A program made the translations under genes and the position numbers. From Solanum dulcamara (taxonomy: Eukaryota; Streptophyta; Magnoliopsida; Solanales; Solanaceae), in the NCBI RefSeq assembly GCF_947179165.1, contig NC_077237.1, positions 13,730,235-13,794,234 on the forward strand: a DNA stretch of 64,000 nucleotides, given 5' to 3'. The notes under the pieces were generated by a model. That model did not search any database. It was not told the origin of the DNA and saw nothing but the letters and a program-made list of their open reading frames with translations. The number at the start of each line of letters is the position of its first letter. The first letter of the stretch is position 1. Below are positions 59,928 through 64,000 of this stretch, one piece after another.

Positions 59928-62869
59928 CTAGCCTTCTACCCTAATGTGGGTCCTCCACAGCCTCCTATCTAAGGTCATGTCCTCGGTAAGCTGTAACTGA
60001 GCCATGTCCTGTCTAATCACCTCTCCCCAATACTTCTTCGGCCTACCCCTACCTCTTCTGTAACCATCCATGGCCAACCTCTCACACCTCCTCACTGGGT
60101 CATCTGTGTCTCTCCTCTTCACATGCCCAAACCATCTCAGTCGCATTTCCCGCATCTTGTCTTCCACCGAGGCCACTCCTACCTTGTCCCGAATAGCCTC
60201 ATTTCTAATCCTGTCGCTCCTGGTGTGACCACACATCCATCTCAACATTCTCATCTCGGCAACTTTCATCTTTTGAATGTGAGAGATCTTAACTGGCCAA
60301 CACTCTGCCCATACAACATAGCCGGTCTAACCACCACTTTGTAGAACTTGCCCTTAAGTTGTGGTGGCACCTTCTTGTCGCATAACACTCCGGAAGCGAG
60401 CCTCCATTTCATCCACGCTGCCCCAATACGATGTGTGACATCATCGTCAATCTCCCCGCTCCCTTGCATGATAGACCCAAGATACTTAAAACTACTTCTC
60501 TTTTGAATGGCTTGGGCACCAAGCTTAACTTCCACGCCAACCTCCTGAGGTGTCTCACTAAACTTGCACTCTAAGTACTCTGTCTTGGTCATACTCAGCT
60601 TAAACCCTTTAGACTCCAAGGTATGTCTCCAATCCTCCAGCTTAGCATTAACTCCACTACGAGTCTCATCAATCAGGACTATGTCATCCGCGAAAAGCAT
60701 ACACCATGGCACCTCATCTTGAATTTGTCGCGTCAATGCATCCATTACCAAGGCAAATAAAAATGGACTTAGAGCTGATCCTTGATGCAATCCCATCCCA
60801 ACTGGGAAATGCTTTGAGTCCCCTCCTACTGTCCTTACCCTGGTTTTGGCTCCCTCATACATGTCCTTGATCACCCTAATGTATGCCACAGGTACATCTT
60901 TAGCCTCCAAACATTTCCATAGTATCTCTCTTGGAACTTTATCGTAGGCCTTTTCTAAGTCGATGAATACCATATGCAAGTCCCTCTTCCTCTCCCTATA
61001 TTGCTCCACCAGTCTCATAAGATGGATGGCTTCTGTAGTTGAGCGTCCCGGCATAAATCCGAACTGGTTCTCTGAAATAGACACGCCTCTCCTCACCCTC
61101 ATCTCCACCACTCTTTCCCACACTTTCATAGTGTGGCTTAGTAACTTGATACCTCTATAGTTGTTGCAACTCTGGATATCCCCTTTGTTTTTGTATAGAG
61201 GGATCATTACGCTCGACCTCCATTCTTCGGGCATCGTTGCCGTTTTAAAGATGACATTAAATAACCTAGTCAGCCACTCCAAACCTACCAAGCTGGCGCT
61301 CTTCCAAAATTCCCCAGGAATCTCGTCAGGTCCGGTTGCTCTTCCCCAGCGCATCCTACGAACAGCACCCTTAACCTCTTCGACCTTAATACTCCTGCAA
61401 TATCCAAAATTGTGACGCCTCTCTGTATGTTCCAAATCTCCCAACACAAAGTCTCTGTCCCCTACGTCATTCAAGAGTTTATGGAAGTATGACTGCCACC
61501 TCTGTTTAATGAGAGTCTTCTACCAATACTTTTCCATGCTCGTCCTTAATGCACTTCACTTGATCCACATCGCGTTCCCTTCTCTCCCGCGCCCTGGCTA
61601 GCTTGAACAATTTCCTATCCCCACCTTTTTCTTCTAGTTCAGCATAAAGGCGTTCAAAAGCTATCGTTTTTGCCGTCGAAACAGCCGACTTCGCCTCCTT
61701 CTTCGCTATCTTATAAAGTTCCTTATTCGTCCACTTCTCCACCTCATCCGTGCTTTCTATCAACTTCGCGTACGCCATTTTCTTTGCTTCCACCTTCCCT
61801 TGCACTTCTACATTCCACCACCAGTCCCCTTGATATCGACAACGACTACCTGTCGAGACTCCCAACACTTCCCTTGCTACAACCCTAATACAACTAGTCG
61901 TCCTATCCCACATACTGTTCGCATCCCCACTACTATTCCAGGCCCCCATGTCCTTCAATTTCTCTCCCATCTCCAGGGCACTAGCCGTGGTCAAACTCCC
62001 CCATCTGATCCTAGGTCGATCATTCCCGACCCTCTTCTTCCTCGTCATCTTGATCCCTAAATCCATTACCAAGAGCTTATGTCGGGTTGTAAGGTTGTCT
62101 ATCGGAATGACCTTGCAGTCTTTGCACAGACCTTTATCATCCTTCCTAAGGAGTAAAAAGTCTATCTGAGTCTTAGCCACCGAACTACTGAAGGTTACCA
62201 AGTGGTCTTCCTTTTTGGGGAAATTCGAATTAACTATCACCAACCCAAAAGCTCTTGCGAACTCCAAAAGTGAAACTCCTCCTCCATTTCTGTCCCCGAA
62301 GCCAAAGCCTCCATGCACATCGTCATACCCTCCCGAAATAGACCCGATGTGCCCATTGAAGTCCCCTCCCACGAAAAGCTTCTCAGTAGGCGGTATGCTT
62401 CCCACTAACTCGTCTAAATCCTCCCAAAAGCACCTCTTCTCCTCCTCTGCTAAGCCCGCTTGCGGCGCATAAGCACTAATAATGTTCAGAGTGGTCCCTT
62501 CAACGACCACCTTAATCGACATCATTCTATCAGTGATTCTCCTAACCTCCACCACCTGATCCCTTAGATCACTGTCTACTAAAATGCCTACCCATTCCTA
62601 TACTTTGATCTACCAGAGAACCAAAGCTTATACCCGTCTACCTCCTTAGCTTTAGTACCTACCCATTTGGTCTCTTGGACACAAGCTATATTAATCTTCC
62701 TTTTCTTAAGAATCTTAACTAGCTCTATTGACTTTCCCGTTAACGTCCCAATGTTCCAAAAACCTACTCTTAGTCTAGACTCTCCTTTAACCCATTTACC
62801 CCTCCTTACCCTCGTCCCCGACCCTAAATGAGAACATGACCCTAATCTACCATCACTATCCAAAGCCAC
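59928..62869 (-). pseudogene. LINE endonuclease-reverse transcriptase polyprotein, frameshifted
   Basis: Four open blocks in order on the minus strand: 62869-62588 and 62555-61506 (apurinic-type endonuclease with [14 protein letters not shown] and a [10 protein letters not shown] end, then a linker), 61474-60266 (reverse transcriptase with [19 protein letters not shown], the catalytic FADD box at 60683-60694, and [14 protein letters not shown]), and 60269-59928 (C-terminal block [26 protein letters not shown]). Breaks lie near 62560-62590, 61510 and 60300; the last is a single missing base. Catalytic motifs remain, so the copy is relatively young yet unable to make one full-length protein. 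The order fits the RTE clade. Confidence 0.88.
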
Positions 62870-62980
62870 GAAAACGCGTATGAACTACTAAAGTATTCAA
62901 TGGTCTAAAGTCAGCAAAATATAACGACAAGTGTATGAACAAAGAATATTTGGAAACCGGAGGTACCAACTCCAGTTGAA

Positions 62981-63160
62981 AAGAACCTGGTTCACGCCGG
63001 AAATATTGTTCACGCGCTAAAAATAATGTTCACCTCGAAACACTGTTCACGTGCCAGAAACACTGTTCACGCGCCGGAAACACTGTTCATGCGCCGGAAA
63101 CACTGTTCATGCGCCGGAAATACTGTTCACTCGCCGGAAATACTGTTCACTCGCCGGAAA
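62981..63160 (-). repeat. 20-bp minisatellite in the LINE 5' leader
   Basis: Six phased units from 63041 to 63160 of the type CACTGTTCACGCGCCGGAAA, preceded by about three degenerate ones. They precede the endonuclease start on the LINE strand, so this is leader or promoter sequence. Confidence 0.85.
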
Positions 63161-63385
63161 TACCGAAATACCGGTGCAAAAACTGCTCGAAAATCTACTG
63201 GTAGAGGATTTTCGATCGCAGTCAAAGAGGAAAAAAGAAAAGAAAAAAAACACAAAGAAGAAGGAAAGAAGAGATGAAGAGAGAGAACAGAAGGGGGAGA
63301 GATCTGGCCGGAAATAGTCTTCGCCGGTGGCCGCTTGGGAAGGTGTTGGCCTGGGTGTAGGTGGGATGGAATTTTCAAACATTAC

Positions 63386-64000
63386 AACAATGACCACGCC
63401 TCAATCCCAAACTAGTTGGAGTCAGCTATGTGAATCCTCAACATTAGTTATACTCCCACATATGACACCTCACATACAACTATGCCTCGGTCCCAAATAA
63501 GTTGAGGTTGGCTATATAAATCCTCATTTGTCATTTAAGCTCACATCATAATAATCAGTAAAAGTGAAAAATATGTTTAAAATATATACTACTAATAATA
63601 ATAACAATAATAAAAGTTCCATACGAGTCTTAAGAACCTATCCACAACTAGTAGCTATCACCCATATGGACATTTTTCATCCATTGTGCTCTATCTTTAG
63701 CTAAGCCTATATTGATACCAAGCAATTGCAGGTTTTTGAGACCACTTCCTTCTATTTAATTTTCAGGTCTACCCCGTCCCCTTTTAACACCTTCACTTAC
63801 CATAGTTCTACAACTACGGATTGTAGAATCTATAGGTCGACACAGAACATATCCAACCCATCTCAATCGACCTTCAAGCATTTTATCATCAATGTGTGCT
63901 ACTTGCACCTTCTGACGAATGTGGTCATTTCCAATCTTATCTAATCTGGTATCACTGCACATCCATCTTAGCATCTACATCTCGATAACACTCATCCTGC
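63386..64000 (-). pseudogene. 3' end of a second, different RTE LINE
   Basis: The frame 63974-63756 encodes LRWMCSDTRLDKIGNDHIRQ, then GRLRWVGYV and KRGRGRPE, homologous to the C-terminal block of the neighbouring LINE but clearly another subfamily. Further 3' is a decayed RAQWMKNVH-like segment (about 63685), and then a tail ending CGCCTCAATCCC (plus strand, about 63398). The tail block occurs twice: 63386-63438 and 63474-63527. The element continues past the window edge. Confidence 0.75.

Larger units (their letters stand above)
59598..63385 (-). mobile_element. Nearly full-length RTE-type LINE
   Basis: The 3' end is an (AAC)n tract on the plus strand, i.e. a TTG-repeat tail, at 59598-59620. 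Upstream on its own strand come a conserved tail, reverse transcriptase, endonuclease and a 5' leader with a 20-bp minisatellite. The right limit is placed where the tail of another LINE starts and is approximate. No target duplication was found. Confidence 0.8.

Noticed and set aside
61670..62472. Pro/Ser-rich plus-strand frames
   Set aside because: They are antisense shadows of the LINE endonuclease frame.
63041..63160. Phased 20-bp repeats considered as a CRISPR array
   Set aside because: Units are directly adjacent with no spacers, in a plant LINE leader.

Overview
This window reads as repeat-dense nuclear DNA from a flowering plant, most likely a nightshade (Solanaceae). The grounds are a split plant-type HIPP gene with a GT-AG intron, chromodomain-type Ty3/gypsy elements primed by initiator tRNA-Met, RTE-type LINEs, MULE-like foldback elements, and a short element resembling the tRNA-derived TS/SolS SINEs of tobacco and its relatives. 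The family placement is inference; nothing here fixes the species.

Layout. 1-3245: right part of a long solo-type LTR. 3246-4396: relic of a Ty1/copia element with its 3' LTR. 4397-8101: AT-rich DNA with small duplications, a LINE scrap and a very long TTA/TTG microsatellite. 8102-25327: a tandem retrotransposon array (LTR, internal, LTR, internal, LTR; period about 8.17 kb) in which both internal regions carry the same nested solo LTR. 26100-27690: a more GC-balanced stretch, possibly of organellar origin. 27854-31225: a complete 3.37-kb solo LTR on the minus strand. 31644-32299: a MULE-like foldback MITE. 32594-32745: a SINE on the minus strand with a 17-bp target duplication. 33920-34997: a two-exon HIPP gene, the only clearly intact host gene. 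36049-44013: an old gypsy chromovirus, heavily decayed. 45416-55491: a MULE-like MITE split by a younger gypsy chromovirus (45661-55040). 56384-56580: a small hAT-like MITE. 58681-59077: the last three exons of an RNA polymerase I subunit 12-like gene (minus). 59598 to about 63385: a nearly full-length RTE LINE (minus). 63386-64000: the 3' end of a second, different RTE LINE (minus).

Several insertions can be ordered in time: copia before solo LTR at the left edge; array element before nested solo LTR before tandem duplication; MITE before gypsy at 45-55 kb. Target duplications read directly from the sequence support five insertions exactly (TCTCT, ATTAT, GTATA, TTTTC and the 17-bp SINE duplication). 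No autonomous element in the window looks fully functional. I found no CRISPR array, rRNA or tRNA gene, and no clear sign of an unknown enzymatic system. The most unusual signals are the tandem element array, the shared hairpin minisatellites inside gypsy LTRs, and a gag-pol frame broken almost only by C-to-T type stop codons.
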